Virus record (IMG/VR): IMGVR_UViG_3300035170_000021
Coordinates: 1-26,952 of that record
Length of the DNA: 26,952 nucleotides
Reading direction: 5' to 3' (one strand)
DNA from: a virus
Shown: positions 26,910-26,952 of the stretch, piece by piece
Position numbering within the stretch: the stretch's first letter is position 1
Layout: each line of letters begins with the position of its first letter
Notes under the pieces: model-generated
Databases searched by the model: none
Told to the model about the DNA's origin: nothing
Seen by the model: only the letters and a program-made list of their open reading frames with translations
Translations under genes and position numbers: made by a program

Positions 26910-26952
26910 GGCTTCAGGGAAGCCCTGCTCGGGGAGGGGTAGATTCCCAGGC
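26881..26952 (-). other. Upstream edge of terL, gene content undecided
   Basis: The last 72 bases are open in more than one minus-strand frame. One frame ends at TGA 26914-26916; another runs into terL and ends at TAG 26858-26860. The visible piece is too short to identify a small terminase. An imperfect GCAGG-CTTC/GAAG-CCCTGC hairpin (26908-26929) is also present. Confidence 0.3.

Noticed and set aside
1-26952. tRNA genes, CRISPR arrays, insertion sequences, integrase or attachment sites
   Set aside because: No cloverleaf-like segment, regularly spaced repeats, transposase or integrase motifs were seen on either strand. By-eye reading cannot exclude a diverged tRNA.

Overview
The window is a stretch of a GC-rich tailed-phage genome (or prophage) of siphovirus type. 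The evidence is an HK97-style head module (large terminase, portal, fused prohead protease-capsid), an adaptor and neck set, a major tail protein, a pair of tail-assembly chaperones joined by a -1 frameshift signal, a tape measure protein and tail-tip/fibre genes. Almost everything lies on the minus strand and is packed with ATGA/GTGA overlaps. The host cannot be fixed from sequence. The high GC content, promoters placed for leaderless mRNAs, and a small C-x-H / C-x5-GHAGAHW protein fit an actinobacterial or similar high-GC host. No integrase, tRNA, CRISPR array or DNA polymerase is visible.

Layout from right to left, in the direction of transcription: terminase (26880-25450), portal (25453-23975), then an antisense island of three small plus-strand genes (23328-23978), then protease-capsid (23124-21466), two tiny lysine-rich genes, the connector/neck/tail-terminator genes (21267-19614), major tail protein, chaperones, tape measure, tail-tip protein and three fibre/spike genes down to 10674. 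A new promoter at 10665-10638 opens a second minus-strand operon. This holds small regulatory and unknown genes (10631-8826), then a recombination/nuclease set (ssDNA-binding-like protein, RecB/Cas4-like nuclease, small PD-(D/E)XK nuclease) and a damaged cytosine methyltransferase (7033-6113). A two-gene plus-strand operon (5718-6125) separates it from the lysis-like region. That region contains a double-psi barrel protein, several small membrane proteins and a C39-like peptidase with an SH3 tail (5652-2877). The left end carries a winged-helix protein, a lone primase-type zinc domain, a glycosyltransferase and an HNH endonuclease cut by the window edge.

The most distinctive feature is a family of three paralogous 52-56-residue MerR/excisionase-type helix-turn-helix proteins (5955-6125 +, 10282-10446 -, 23820-23978 +). 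Each closes a small operon that starts from a TTGACA promoter with nearby inverted repeats. Two of the promoters share TTGACAACGTA, and two place the predicted transcription start on the A of the ATG. Together they look like an undescribed distributed repressor circuit that divides the genome into transcription units.

Other noteworthy structure: an internal ribosome-binding site inside the protease-capsid fusion; a CCCTTTG slippery heptamer; a methyltransferase lacking its SAM-binding motif I, whose C-terminal two thirds is also open in a second, family-like frame; and a 124-nt run of three hairpins that buries the ribosome-binding site of a 54-residue gene.
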